Shown: positions 8,403 through 16,800, counted from the stretch's first letter. The stretch is 45,360 bases of DNA from Clostridia bacterium (GCA_017532425.1 JAFXJH010000125.1:1-45360); one strand, 5' to 3'. The notes: generated by a model from the letters alone, not told the origin. Numbers and translations are program-made.

Positions 8403-10556
8403 CTACACAAAAAGCATCGTGAGTATCCACACAAGTGCCGACCAGAACAGATGGTATAGCGTTATATGCAGAGAAGTGACTCCTGCGAGCGCATCAAGCG
8501 ACGCAAGCAGAAATACAGAAGCAAGTCCGACCACGAAAGCAATTACCTCAAGCAGCAGTCCCGATTTGATAACCGCGCCTGCCCTATCGCATCTGTACAG
8601 CGTTTCGAGAAGCGGTCTTGTTTTACTCTTTGATACTATACCGCCGTCCGCGATCTCACGAACGACCGTCATTTCTTTTTCTGTCTTATATTTGAGCACC
8701 TTTATCGGGAAACGTCCCGTTCCTATTATAGACTCAAGCATAGATATATTTATATTAGGATCACTCGTACGTATAACTATACCCATACCGCTTTTATAAA
8801 GATTCTGAAGTATCTTTTCAAAATCCTTATCGATACTGTAAACGAGTCTTATCTTCAGAGCGATCACGTTACCTATCTCAACGTACATTATTCTGTAATT
8901 CTTATCGCTCTCATCGTCAAGCATATATCCATATTTTGCAAAGTAAGATGCTTGGCCTACTCGAACTCTTTCTCTGTTTACAACAGCTTCAAGTCCGTCA
9001 TCGGATATATCCACGTATTCTACATTTTCATCGGTAACGTTATAATCAGCCGCTCCCGAAAGGATCTTATTAAGCGGTCCGCTTATCGGCTCGAATATTA
9101 CCGACGCGTACGCAAGACCCTTTGAAAAGCTCTCGCTATCCTTCATCGATATTTCATCGAGCCAGACGTTATTTTCGGTAAAGACGTCGGTATCGTTAAA
9201 GGTAACGAAGGCAGGTGCAGAATACTCCATAGTAGCTGTTTCGCCTATTATAGCGGTGCCGCTGCGCGATGCGCGCTTTGAGACCTTATATAGCGGGAAG
9301 GAAAACACGGTATACAGCGAAAAGGGAGTAACGAACATCGCCACAGAGAAAGCTATTCTGAAGCTTTCCGCAAAGCTGTCCGCATTTCGTGTCAAAACAA
9401 GCGTGACCATAACTGCAAGTAGCACAGCGACTATGAAAACACCCGAAAGGCGTTTATAAAGCATTCTGTCAGACGCTCGGAGGCTATATCCCGCGACCTT
9501 TTTAGAGCGAACGACTCTTATATACTTCGCATCCTCGGAAAGATCCATTATTCCCGACGTCGCTTCCCTTTCGGGTGCGGATTCGGTCTTTTTCATTCGT
9601 ACGAGCGAATATTTCACAGACTTCGACGAAACTATCTTAAGTGCGTGCAGCTTGCGCGTAAGGTCAACCCATTTTGAAACAAGGCACATAAGCGAAACCG
9701 CAAACAGCACGAAATTAAAGGGGACAAAATCATCAGCTCCGCCAAAAAGCGAAACCATCTGATATATAATAAGAAAAATCGAGAAAAACGGCAAGAAGCT
9801 TTCGGGTTGTGCCTTAAATCGCACAAGTGAAACAAAGCCGTATTTCATTTCTCTGAACATTATCACTATCGCGAATATCGTGATCTGCAATCCCGCAAGT
9901 GCCGATATACGCACGTCCGAGCTTATGCGAAGAAAAACTTCGTTATTTATTCCAAGCAGAGTAGAATTTTCAAACCAAAATGTAAGTGCCGCAAAAATCA
10001 AGCAGAAAATAATTTTAGGGACGCAAGCAAAAAATTCTTTTTTCAGAGCGAGAAATTCTTTAGTCGAATCAAAATCATTTATCAGCGTTTTATCATCGCT
10101 TTCGATTTCCGATTCTTCATCGCTCTCCTCCATTTCGGGGATTCCGAAGACCTCTCGTATATCGTAGCCGTCATCCTTAGGTTTTTCTTCGAGTGGCTCC
10201 TGCGGAAGCGCAACTTCGTTTTCTTCTTCCTCTGCCGCCGTACTCACAAGCGCGCGCGAATTATCAACCGTACTGTTGATTCCTTTTTCAGCATCATCTA
10301 TCAGCTTAGAGTTTTCACGCATCTGCGAAATAACGCTTGCATTACGAGCAGGTCTTCTGACCGGAGCTTCGTCAAATAAATCTATTTTTTCAGATCTCGT
10401 AGGTATTTCGGGTTTAGTCACACGCTCTGCATAGCTGTGTGGGCGCAACTTCTCCAAAAGCTCATCGCCCGTTTTTTTACTGACAAACGGGCTTGGCGGA
10501 GCGTCATTACTTCCGAGACCGCCAACGTCCTGACGATTCTTTTCATCGTCATTCAT
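8403..10556 (-). CDS. Membrane protein: degenerate, apparently catalytically dead P1B-type ATPase homologue
   Basis: 717 residues. Residues 1-170 are charged, disordered and acidic. Hydrophobic segments lie near 177-197, 217-235, 254-271, 276-296, 371-390, 398-420, 665-685 and 695-717. From 400 on, the order matches a P1B ATPase. TPFSL at 410-414 sits where the CPC metal motif should be, followed by the usual basic stretch SKRASRSGTAIIG. TFNDTDVFT at 452-460 sits where FDKTGTLT should be, with Asn454 in place of the phosphorylated Asp. SGPL at 492-495 replaces the SEHPL nucleotide-binding motif, and RTSDPN near 596 replaces LTGDN. The TGE loop and GDGxND hinge are not found. Pump activity is therefore unlikely; a regulatory or scaffold role is inferred. 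It is the last gene of the rlmB-containing block. The ATG has GGGAGG 8 nt upstream. Confidence 0.72.
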   Translation of the reverse strand: MNDDEKNRQDVGGLGSNDAPPSPFVSKKTGDELLEKLRPHSYAERVTKPEIPTRSEKIDLFDEAPVRRPARNASVISQMRENSKLIDDAEKGINSTVDNSRALVSTAAEEEENEVALPQEPLEEKPKDDGYDIREVFGIPEMEESDEESEIESDDKTLINDFDSTKEFLALKKEFFACVPKIIFCLIFAALTFWFENSTLLGINNEVFLRISSDVRISALAGLQITIFAIVIMFREMKYGFVSLVRFKAQPESFLPFFSIFLIIYQMVSLFGGADDFVPFNFVLFAVSLMCLVSKWVDLTRKLHALKIVSSKSVKYSLVRMKKTESAPEREATSGIMDLSEDAKYIRVVRSKKVAGYSLRASDRMLYKRLSGVFIVAVLLAVMVTLVLTRNADSFAESFRIAFSVAMFVTPFSLYTVFSFPLYKVSKRASRSGTAIIGETATMEYSAPAFVTFNDTDVFTENNVWLDEISMKDSESFSKGLAYASVIFEPISGPLNKILSGAADYNVTDENVEYVDISDDGLEAVVNRERVRVGQASYFAKYGYMLDDESDKNYRIMYVEIGNVIALKIRLVYSIDKDFEKILQNLYKSGMGIVIRTSDPNINISMLESIIGTGRFPIKVLKYKTEKEMTVVREIADGGIVSKSKTRPLLETLYRCDRAGAVIKSGLLLEVIAFVVGLASVFLLASLDALAGVTSLHITLYHLFWSALVWILTMLFV

Positions 10557-10602
10557 TTTGCTTACCTCCCTTCCTTGAATTATAGTCTTTTTTAATTAAG
10601 TA

Positions 10603-11451
10603 TTATTTTTTCATTTCGCGCTGTCTTGCCGCCTCGCAAAGAACGACCGCAGATGCGCATGAGACGTTAAGCGAGTTTACCTGACCGTGCATCGGTATTG
10701 AAATTATATGATCGCATTTTTCTGTAACGAGGTGTGATATTCCGTTTCCTTCGCTGCCGAAAACGAATGCCGCAGCTCCCGTCATATCTGTATCATAAAC
10801 AGAAGTACCGCCTGCCTCCGCGCCGTATACCCACACGCCGCGTTTTTTAAGAGAATCTATCGTCATCGCAATATTTGCAACCTTCGCGATCGCCAGATGC
10901 TCTACAGCACCCGCCGACGACTTAACCGTTACTGCCGTAACCGCCGCATTTCGACGTTTCGGAATTATAAGTCCGTCCGCACCTGCCGCATCCGCGCATC
11001 TGATAAGTGCTCCGAGATTATGCGGATCCTCTATTCCGTCGGCTATAACTATAAACGGCGCGTGTCCTCTTTCTTCAGCTACTGCGAAAATATCGTCAAC
11101 GTCCACGTATTCAACAGCCGACGCGAACGCCGCAACTCCCTGATGCACTCCGCCGTTTGCAAGTCTGTCAAGCTTTTCCTTCGGAGCATCAATAACCGGG
11201 ATACCGCGTTCTCTTGCCTTTGATTCAATAAGCTTTACCGACCCCTCGCGCTCACCTGCAAGTATAAATATCTTATCTATTTCGCGGTCGGTCTTGAGAA
11301 GCTCAAGTATCGCGTTTCGTCCGTATATCGCTTCTCCGAGTTCTTCCCTGTTATCTCTGTTATCTTTGTAGTTATCTCTGAAATCTCCGCGTTCTCTTTT
11401 AAATCCTTTGGAGTCGTTTCTGTAATATTTTCTTTTTTCGTTATTTCTCAT
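10603..11451 (-). CDS. rlmB: 23S rRNA 2'-O-ribose methyltransferase RlmB (TrmH/SpoU family)
   Basis: 282-residue SAM-dependent SPOUT methyltransferase, expected to methylate a guanosine of 23S rRNA (G2251 in E. coli). After a basic N-terminal tail of about 35 residues comes the substrate-binding domain (YGRNAILELLKTD). The SPOUT knot follows with its three motifs: ADGIEDPHNLGALIRCADA, VFGSEGNGIS and IPMHGQVNSLNVSCASAV. The ATG at 11451 has GAAGG 8 nt upstream; a TTG six codons earlier is in frame but lacks a ribosome binding site. In Bacillus rlmB lies near sigH, and a SigH-like gene is close upstream here too. Confidence 0.93.
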   Translation of the reverse strand: MRNNEKRKYYRNDSKGFKRERGDFRDNYKDNRDNREELGEAIYGRNAILELLKTDREIDKIFILAGEREGSVKLIESKARERGIPVIDAPKEKLDRLANGGVHQGVAAFASAVEYVDVDDIFAVAEERGHAPFIVIADGIEDPHNLGALIRCADAAGADGLIIPKRRNAAVTAVTVKSSAGAVEHLAIAKVANIAMTIDSLKKRGVWVYGAEAGGTSVYDTDMTGAAAFVFGSEGNGISHLVTEKCDHIISIPMHGQVNSLNVSCASAVVLCEAARQREMKK

Positions 11452-11557
11452 TTTCAAACCTTCGATCAAATATTTACTCTATGTATTATATCACATTAAA
11501 ATTATTTTGTATAGTATTAAGGTGAAAAAGTTATTAATATTTTTATTTTAAAAACCG

Positions 11558-11585
11558 AAAAGACACATCGTACGATGTGTCTTTT
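11558..11585. terminator. Perfect palindrome terminator after the zinc-ribbon gene
   Basis: A 28-bp perfect palindrome with arms AAAAGACACATCGT and their complement. On the minus strand it is followed by CGGTTTTTAAAAT. It would end transcription from the sigma factor/zinc-ribbon unit upstream of rlmB. Confidence 0.75.
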
Positions 11586-11622
11586 AAAAGGCAATATTAC
11601 CATCGGTATTGCTTAAACGAAA

Positions 11623-11901
11623 TTACTGCTCAGCTCTTCTTGCTGCAAAGCATTCGCTGCAATATACGGGTCTGTCACTTGTGGGCTGGAACGGAATCTT
11701 AGCTACCTTTCCGCACTCTGCGCAAACAGCCTCAAACATTTCTCTCTGGGGCTTTGTTGCATTCTTTCTTGCGTCGCGGCAAGCTTTGCATCTCTGGGGC
11801 TTATTCTTGAAGCCCTTCTCTGCATAGAATTCCTGTTCTCCTGCTGTGAACACGAATTCTGCTCCGCATTCCGCACACTTAAGTGTAATGTCCTGATACA
11901 T
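11623..11901 (-). CDS. Small protein with two zinc ribbons
   Basis: 92 residues with four CxxC-type pairs. CAEC (residues 9-12) pairs with CKAC in the first half, and CAEC pairs with CSEC in the second half. The first half matches the short zinc-ribbon family annotated as probable zinc-binding domain (zf-trcl), common in Clostridia (QEFYAEKGFKNKPQRC). The second half looks like the CxxC zinc-ribbon (VYCSECF) often found with it. Function is not established; nucleic acid binding is a guess. The ATG has AAAAGGA directly upstream. It lies between the SigH-like gene and rlmB on the same strand. Confidence 0.85.
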   Translation of the reverse strand: MYQDITLKCAECGAEFVFTAGEQEFYAEKGFKNKPQRCKACRDARKNATKPQREMFEAVCAECGKVAKIPFQPTSDRPVYCSECFAARRAEQ

Positions 11902-11936
11902 TCCTTTTTACCTCGCTTTAAATTATATATTATGTG

Positions 11937-12006
11937 TTCCCAAGGCGGACTCAAACCGCCACCTTTGCAATGTTAGCTACAACGCTCTATCTGAGCGAGT
12001 CGGGCA
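11937..12006 (-). tRNA. Degenerate tRNA-like element (probable pseudo-tRNA)
   Basis: On the minus strand a 70-nt cloverleaf-like sequence can be drawn. The acceptor TGCCCGA pairs with TTGGGAA at six of seven positions, counting one G-U. The D stem is CGCTC/GAGCG, the anticodon stem TTGTA/TGCAA, and the T arm GGCGG-TTTGAGT-CCGCC. Defects are a 5-nt D loop without GG, an 8-nt anticodon loop (GCTAACAT), a T loop lacking the normal C, and no CCA end. The anticodon cannot be assigned. It lies between the SigH-like and zinc-ribbon genes, so it may be a tRNA relic or a structured intercistronic element. Confidence 0.4.
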
Positions 12007-12044
12007 CCCATACAGAATTAGAACAGTCGATTTGCCACGAATCT

Positions 12045-12578
12045 TCAAATCAGCTGTTTAAGCTTACTTTTAATTCTATATAAGGCGTTGTCAACCGATT
12101 TCTCGCTTTTATTAAGAGCTGACCCGATATCCCGATAGGAATGTCCTTCAAGGTAAAGAAGAAGTACCGACTTTTCATAGGACGAAAGTTGCGACATTAC
12201 TTTTTCATTTTCTTCGAGCTTTTCGCGAGATGCTCTTCTGCCCGTTTCACGCAGTTCATCTTCCGCAATGACGTACGAAGCAGATTTTTTCTTATTCTTT
12301 TTTTCCTTGCGCTTTATGGATATGAGACGGTTTCTTATGCATATCTTCGCATAAAGACCGAACGTGACCTTGTCCTGCGACGTATCAAAGGTAGACGCCG
12401 CATCGTACAACGCCATCGCCGCATCCTGAAGTCTATCATCGAACTCGGACGGAGAATCTCCAAACAGCTTAGTAACCTGTGATTTCATAAGCGGAGAAAA
12501 ATCCGCACAGAGCTCGGAGAACGCAGAATCGTCACCATTTTTAGTCTCATCTATAAGCTTTGCAAGTCTTTTTTCCAA
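12045..12578 (-). CDS. Sigma-70 family sigma factor, SigH-like
   Basis: 177 residues with sigma region 2 around residues 20-95 (DDRLQDAAMALYDAASTFD, then FGLYAKICIRNRLISIKR) and region 4 at 130-177. Region 4 closely resembles SigH, which controls entry into sporulation and competence: LYLEGHSYRDIG and NKSEKSVDNALYRIKSKL. It is shorter than Bacillus SigH (about 218 residues). The start is a TTG at 12578 with GGAGG 10 nt upstream. Transcription comes from a perfect sigma-A promoter, with a hairpin in the leader. Nearness of rlmB supports sigH, since the two are neighbours in Bacillus. It could instead be another small sigma-70 paralogue. Confidence 0.72.
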   Translation of the reverse strand: MEKRLAKLIDETKNGDDSAFSELCADFSPLMKSQVTKLFGDSPSEFDDRLQDAAMALYDAASTFDTSQDKVTFGLYAKICIRNRLISIKRKEKKNKKKSASYVIAEDELRETGRRASREKLEENEKVMSQLSSYEKSVLLLYLEGHSYRDIGSALNKSEKSVDNALYRIKSKLKQLI

Positions 12579-12599
12579 ATTAAAAGAACCTCCGAGTGC

Positions 12600-12632
12600 G
12601 CGAAAAGGTGATTTTCAGCACGATCACTTTTC
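12600..12632 (-). promoter_or_regulatory. Leader hairpin upstream of the SigH-like gene
   Basis: AAAAGTGAT pairs with ATCACCTTTT (one bulged base) around a loop of about 10 nt, between the promoter and the ribosome binding site. A regulatory role is only possible. Confidence 0.3.
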
Positions 12633-12661
12633 CGAGCCCTCTAATATCATTCTACTTTCGT

Positions 12662-12690
12662 ATTATACCAATCGTTTAATATTTTGTCAA
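12662..12690 (-). promoter_or_regulatory. Promoter of the SigH-like gene
   Basis: Minus strand TTGACA (12685-12690), 17-nt spacer, TATAAT (12662-12667): full consensus. Confidence 0.9.
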
Positions 12691-12775
12691 TACTTTTTTA
12701 ATATTTCTTTTACTGTTTTTTTCGTTTTTGTGAAATTACACCTAAACGGAGAGGTGATTTTTGTGCATTTAGACA

Positions 12776-13333
12776 TTAGTCGTCGAGAAGATAATCAATT
12801 TCGCCCGTAAGCAGAGCCAAAACACCTCTATAAACCACCTCGGGACGGTCATCAAAGGTATGTCTCATAAGCTCAAGCTGATTCACGTTATCCGCAACGA
12901 GCTTGATCTCGAGCGAAAGCTGTCTTTCATCGATTATCTGACAACAGAGATCGTATTTCCCGTCTGATCTTATCGAAAAGCTCGTTTTTATCTCCGAGCC
13001 TCTCTCTTTGAACGAGATAAATCTGAGCGCACTTTTCAGGCTTCTCGTTCTGATATATCCAAGTATTTCACCCTGCAGATTCTCAGCGATATGGCGTCCG
13101 CGCTCTGTTATGAGATAGAATATTTTATTTTCGTCGTGTATCTCTTTTATATTTCCCGAATCAAGGAGCTCTGCAAAGCACTCTGCAAAATCTATTCCGC
13201 CAACCACGCCGTCTTGCATAACGATCGCATTTATATCCTCGAATTCGAGAGGCTTATTAAGATTGTGCAGCAGATAGAGTATAAATATCTTTATATCATC
13301 TTTTTTCTTAAGAGGCGCAATCATCATAATCAT
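12776..13333 (-). CDS. DUF4364 family protein (winged-helix type)
   Basis: 185 residues from the ATG at 13333. It matches the DUF4364 family of Firmicutes: an N-terminal winged helix (KIFILYLLHNLNKPLEFEDINAI, core LLHNLNKPLEF), then LITERGRHIAENL, then a C-terminal beta domain ending in an acidic tail. Function is unknown and a transcriptional role is inferred from the fold. A TTG at 13378 extends the frame, but the extension (MNTTKGSNRSFSAV) looks non-native. The AAAGGAAG site at 13357-13364 is separated from the ATG by a hairpin, CCGCA/TGCGG, that would bring the two close. Confidence 0.85.
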   Translation of the reverse strand: MIMMIAPLKKKDDIKIFILYLLHNLNKPLEFEDINAIVMQDGVVGGIDFAECFAELLDSGNIKEIHDENKIFYLITERGRHIAENLQGEILGYIRTRSLKSALRFISFKERGSEIKTSFSIRSDGKYDLCCQIIDERQLSLEIKLVADNVNQLELMRHTFDDRPEVVYRGVLALLTGEIDYLLDD

Positions 13334-13385
13334 AAATACCGCACTAAAGCTGCGGTTACTTCCTTTCGTAGTATTCAATAGGCAA

Positions 13386-13415
13386 ATAATCGGGTGAGAA
13401 ACCTCACCCGATTAT
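13386..13415. terminator. Terminator after the peptide-binding lipoprotein gene
   Basis: Perfect 13-bp stem (ATAATCGGGTGAG, 13386-13398, complement 13403-13415) with an AAAC loop. A T run follows on the plus side and TTATTT on the minus side. It separates the lipoprotein gene from the DUF4364 gene. Confidence 0.8.
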
Positions 13416-13442
13416 ATTTTTTATTATATTAGCAAGATATAA

Positions 13443-15326
13443 TTATGCAGCAGGAGTTTCGTTTTCCTTGCCTGTGCTCGGTGCGGGGGCTTCCTCTACG
13501 GTAGGAACGTAGTTCTTATCCTTTGCCTTTGTCCAAACAACGTGTCCTGCGAAGTTGTTATCGAGCTTCTTAATATTGTCGTTAACAAGGTAAGCTGTTC
13601 TTCCGAAGTAAAGCGGAACTACTACACAGTCATCTGCAACGAGGAGCTTTTCAGCTTCGTGGAGCTTCTTTGCTCTTTCCTCAGGAGTCTTAGCGTTGTA
13701 AGCTGCGTCGATAAGAGCCGCATATGCTTCGCTGTTATATCCGCTTGTGTGAGGAATGAGAGGCCATTCTGTTTCCGAAGCCGAGAAATCGTAAGCACCG
13801 CCCGAATACTTGGGGGCAAACGGTGCAAGTACTGCGAAAGCATCTGTGGAAAGCATATTGTAGTTTACTGCTATAATATCGAATTCATATACTTCCGGTT
13901 TGCCATCTTTGTTAAGCTTTTCGAATGTGCCTGTGTTATAAGCATCTCTGAGCTTATCGCCGCAAACGTCCTCGTAAATGGTTTCCATTTCGATAACCTT
14001 ATCGCCGGAAGAATTTGTCTTGATTACTTCTTCCTTGTAGTCATATCCGTAGTACGAAAGAATCTCATAGCTTGCATTTACACCGAGCTGCTTCCATACG
14101 CCCACGCAGTATTCCGCAACAGCAATATCAACCGCTTCATTAGCTATAACGAGTGTGATCGACTTACCCTTGAGTCCTGCTTCGCTCGCAAGCTTCTTAG
14201 CCTCTTCGAGCTTAGCGGATGTGCTGATCACGCCCTTATGGAAGGACGTTCCCTTTGTTGTCTCGTAAACGAGCTCGGAGACAAGAGAATCTGCCGCCTC
14301 AGCATAAACAACGATGTCCTGGATCGCCTTTCTGTCGATTGCAAGAGAGAGTGCCTGTCTTGCCTTAGGGTCGGCAACGGTCTCGGAATTCATATTGAAC
14401 ATATAGGAATATGTAAACATATTGTCGAGCATAGTTACTTCTTCAAGAAGCTTCTTACGCTCTGCGAGCGGAATATCGGATGTGAACGCGTATTCGCCGC
14501 TCTTATACTTTTCGTACGCCTCTTCTGCTGTTACGTAGTGAACGCAGATTCTGTAAGGCGTTACGTACTTTTTAATGCTTACGTCCGTATCAGGCTCACG
14601 TCTGTAGTACTGGTTACGCTCAAGTGTGATCGACTGAGGATCATTCTGGCTGTCTGTAATCATTTCAAAGCTCTTTACGTAGAAAGGACCGTTAGAAACA
14701 AGAACTGCCGAAAGAGAAGCCCAGTTCTCATCCTTAACACTTCTTACAACCTCTTTACGGAGAGGATAGAGTGCAACGCTGGTGAGGTTACTAAGGAATG
14801 TTTCCGCATCTACTCCAACGTTAAGATCGATCGTGATCTCGTAAGTACCCGAGGAATAGAATCCGATGTCATCTCTTCTTACGTCGCCGTTCTTAACCTC
14901 AACGGCATTCTTTACCGGGAAAAGAAGCGCTGCTGCCTCGCACTTGAACTCGGGGTCCATTATACGGTTCCAAGCATATACGAAGTCTGCTGCGTCAACT
15001 CTGATACCGTCACTCCAGTAGGATTCGCCAAGGCTGATAACGAGAGTTTCGGATCCGTCTTCGTTCTCTGTAATCTTATACTTCTTGCAAAGACCCTTTT
15101 TAATCTTTCCCTTTTCATTCATGTAGAAAAGTCCCTCATACGTAAGAGAAAGGAATTCAGCCGATCCGACGTCATTATAACAGAGTGCCGGGTCGAAGCC
15201 GAAGGTCTCGTCCATATAAATATCAATAGTTGCACCCTTGTCTTCTTCCTCTTCGCCGTTTGTACAAGCGACGAAACCTACAAGCAAGGTTGCAAGACAC
15301 AAAAGTATTGCTAAAAATCTTTTCAA
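13443..15326 (-). CDS. Extracellular oligopeptide-binding lipoprotein (OppA-type, SBP_bac_5)
   Basis: 627-residue solute-binding protein of a peptide ABC importer. The signal peptide has a lipobox ending FVAC, with the lipidated Cys at residue 21, followed by a short acidic linker. The mature part follows the family pattern: ETFGFDPALCYNDVGS near the start, then SLTYEGLFYMNEKG, SYWSDGIRVDAADFVYAWNR and ARQALSLAIDRKAI. No permease or ATPase gene is adjacent, so it is an orphan or partners with a system elsewhere. It has its own promoter (15412-15440) and terminator. Peptide or dipeptide ligand is inferred; other ligands occur in the family. Confidence 0.92.
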   Translation of the reverse strand: MKRFLAILLCLATLLVGFVACTNGEEEEDKGATIDIYMDETFGFDPALCYNDVGSAEFLSLTYEGLFYMNEKGKIKKGLCKKYKITENEDGSETLVISLGESYWSDGIRVDAADFVYAWNRIMDPEFKCEAAALLFPVKNAVEVKNGDVRRDDIGFYSSGTYEITIDLNVGVDAETFLSNLTSVALYPLRKEVVRSVKDENWASLSAVLVSNGPFYVKSFEMITDSQNDPQSITLERNQYYRREPDTDVSIKKYVTPYRICVHYVTAEEAYEKYKSGEYAFTSDIPLAERKKLLEEVTMLDNMFTYSYMFNMNSETVADPKARQALSLAIDRKAIQDIVVYAEAADSLVSELVYETTKGTSFHKGVISTSAKLEEAKKLASEAGLKGKSITLVIANEAVDIAVAEYCVGVWKQLGVNASYEILSYYGYDYKEEVIKTNSSGDKVIEMETIYEDVCGDKLRDAYNTGTFEKLNKDGKPEVYEFDIIAVNYNMLSTDAFAVLAPFAPKYSGGAYDFSASETEWPLIPHTSGYNSEAYAALIDAAYNAKTPEERAKKLHEAEKLLVADDCVVVPLYFGRTAYLVNDNIKKLDNNFAGHVVWTKAKDKNYVPTVEEAPAPSTGKENETPAA

Positions 15327-15411
15327 AATATATTCCTCCTAACCTGCTGCTGCCTCTGCTGTACAGAAGTTTTCCGATACATACAGCAACGGACAATAAC
15401 ATTTCCTTGAT

Positions 15412-15440
15412 ATTATAACATCTGATCTCGAATTTATCAA
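15412..15440 (-). promoter_or_regulatory. Promoter of the peptide-binding lipoprotein gene
   Basis: Minus strand TTGATA (15435-15440), 17-nt spacer, TATAAT (15412-15417). The 305-bp intergenic stretch 15327-15631 otherwise holds only AT-rich sequence. No clear promoter for gpr could be assigned, although GATAATA at 15593-15599 could be part of a forespore-type -10. Confidence 0.85.
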
Positions 15441-15631
15441 GTGGGTAAATTAAACTTATTTTTTTCTTTTGCGAATTTGGATATTTGCACAATTAATGGC
15501 CTTACTTTTCGTTAATTTTAACAAAGCGAATTTACCAAAAATATACAATTTTCATCTTTGAGGTCTGCCTAAGCGGATAAAAAAGCGGGAATGATAATAT
15601 TACCGACAAAATTCACACACAGGAGAGTCAG

Positions 15632-16546
15632 ATGAAAAATTTAAAAGACAAATATCTTCACACAGACCTTGCCTCCGAAGGAAGCAAATTTCCCGACTCA
15701 TCCCTTCGCGGAGCGACCTACGAAGAGAAAAGTGTAAACGGAAACACTGTAGCGCGGCTTCACATAACCGACAGCGAAGGTGCCGAATCGCTCGGAAAGC
15801 CCATCGGAAGATATATCACCGTAGGATTCACAAAGTGCGACGAGCTTTGTGAAAAGGATCGCGTTTCGCTTATCGAAACCGTTTCCGACGAGATACGCAC
15901 GCTTGCAAAAAGCATGTGTCCCGACGGTATAAGCGGCATCCTCGTTGCCGGACTCGGAAACCGAAGCATAACCTCCGATTCGCTCGGACCGATATGCACA
16001 GACAACATAAACATCACGCGCCATTTAAACTTAAGCGAAAGCGACAAAAAATATCTGCCCGAGATATCGGCTATTGCGCCCGGAGTGCTCGCACAGACGG
16101 GTATAGAGACAGTTGAGCTTATCCGCGGTGCGGCTCAAAGCTGTCAGCCCTCACTCATAATCGTCATTGACGCTCTGGCATCCCGGTCTGTCGGACGTCT
16201 TGCTTCCACCGTGCAGCTATCCGACACAGGGATATCTCCCGGCTCGGGTATCGGAAACCACCGGAAAACGATAAACTCGGAAACCGTCGGATTTCCAGTA
16301 ATGGCGATCGGAGTCCCTACTGTCGTTGACAGCGCAACTCTCGTGCTTGACGCGCTTGAGCGTGCGGGGATAGAAGAATATCCCGACAGCCTTATTCCCG
16401 TGCTTGAGGAAGGAATGAGCTTCTTCGTCACTTTAAAGGACAGCGATATTGCCGTAAGCGAGCTTTCAAGCATACTTTTCGAGGCATTGAATCTCTTTTT
16501 TTCTTCCATCGGCAATACAAACGGAATTAAAGGCGATTGCGGGTAA
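15632..16546 (+). CDS. gpr: Germination protease GPR (spore endopeptidase)
   Basis: 304-residue peptidase of family A25 that degrades small acid-soluble spore proteins when spores germinate. It is made as a zymogen in the forespore. The N-terminal propeptide region (KYLHTDLASEG) precedes the core blocks VAGLGNRSITSDSLGP, APGVLAQTGIET, IVIDALASRS and SPGSGIGNHRK, which carry the conserved aspartates of the family. It then has GVPTVVDSATLVLDAL. Length is slightly below the usual 325-370. The ATG has AGGAGAG upstream. This is the strongest single sign that the organism forms endospores. It appears to be followed by a small membrane protein in the same transcript. Confidence 0.96.
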   Translation: MKNLKDKYLHTDLASEGSKFPDSSLRGATYEEKSVNGNTVARLHITDSEGAESLGKPIGRYITVGFTKCDELCEKDRVSLIETVSDEIRTLAKSMCPDGISGILVAGLGNRSITSDSLGPICTDNINITRHLNLSESDKKYLPEISAIAPGVLAQTGIETVELIRGAAQSCQPSLIIVIDALASRSVGRLASTVQLSDTGISPGSGIGNHRKTINSETVGFPVMAIGVPTVVDSATLVLDALERAGIEEYPDSLIPVLEEGMSFFVTLKDSDIAVSELSSILFEALNLFFSSIGNTNGIKGDCG

Positions 16547-16584
16547 TAGATATAGTACAAAAGCATTTCGCAAGGGAGTATTAT

Positions 16585-16797
16585 ATGTTCAAAAACGAAA
16601 CGGTATTTGTACGCGCATCCGAAAACGAGCGGCGATTCAGAATGATGATATGCTTTCTCGGTCTTGCCGTAGTTTTATATACGGTGGCATCATTTTCAGC
16701 CGATATTCTTTCTCTTGAGCAGGTAGAGAGCTTCATTATACGAAGCGGATTTATGACAAGCTCTCTTCCCGAAAAAATATTCGGATTTACCGAATAA
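16585..16797 (+). CDS. Small single-pass membrane protein after gpr
   Basis: 70 residues from the ATG at 16585, which has AAGGGAG 7-8 nt upstream; the frame is open earlier but overlaps gpr and lacks a ribosome binding site. A basic N-terminus (RASENERRFR) is followed by one hydrophobic helix (MICFLGLAVVLYTVASFSA) and a short outer tail. It was not recognised. Its position 38 bp after gpr, and before a terminator, suggests forespore expression. In Bacillus the gene after gpr is spoIIP, but this is far too short and shows no SpoIIP motif. Confidence 0.7.
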   Translation: MFKNETVFVRASENERRFRMMICFLGLAVVLYTVASFSADILSLEQVESFIIRSGFMTSSLPEKIFGFTE

Positions 16798-16800
16798 TCA

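Noticed and set aside
13542-15314. 590-codon plus-strand open frame opposite the peptide-binding lipoprotein gene
   Set aside because: It is the antisense shadow of a clear OppA-type gene, is rich in Cys and Ser runs, and has no ribosome binding site or family resemblance.
16537-16584. Longer start for the small membrane protein overlapping the gpr end
   Set aside because: The earlier ATG lies inside gpr without a ribosome binding site, while the ATG at 16585 has AAGGGAG.
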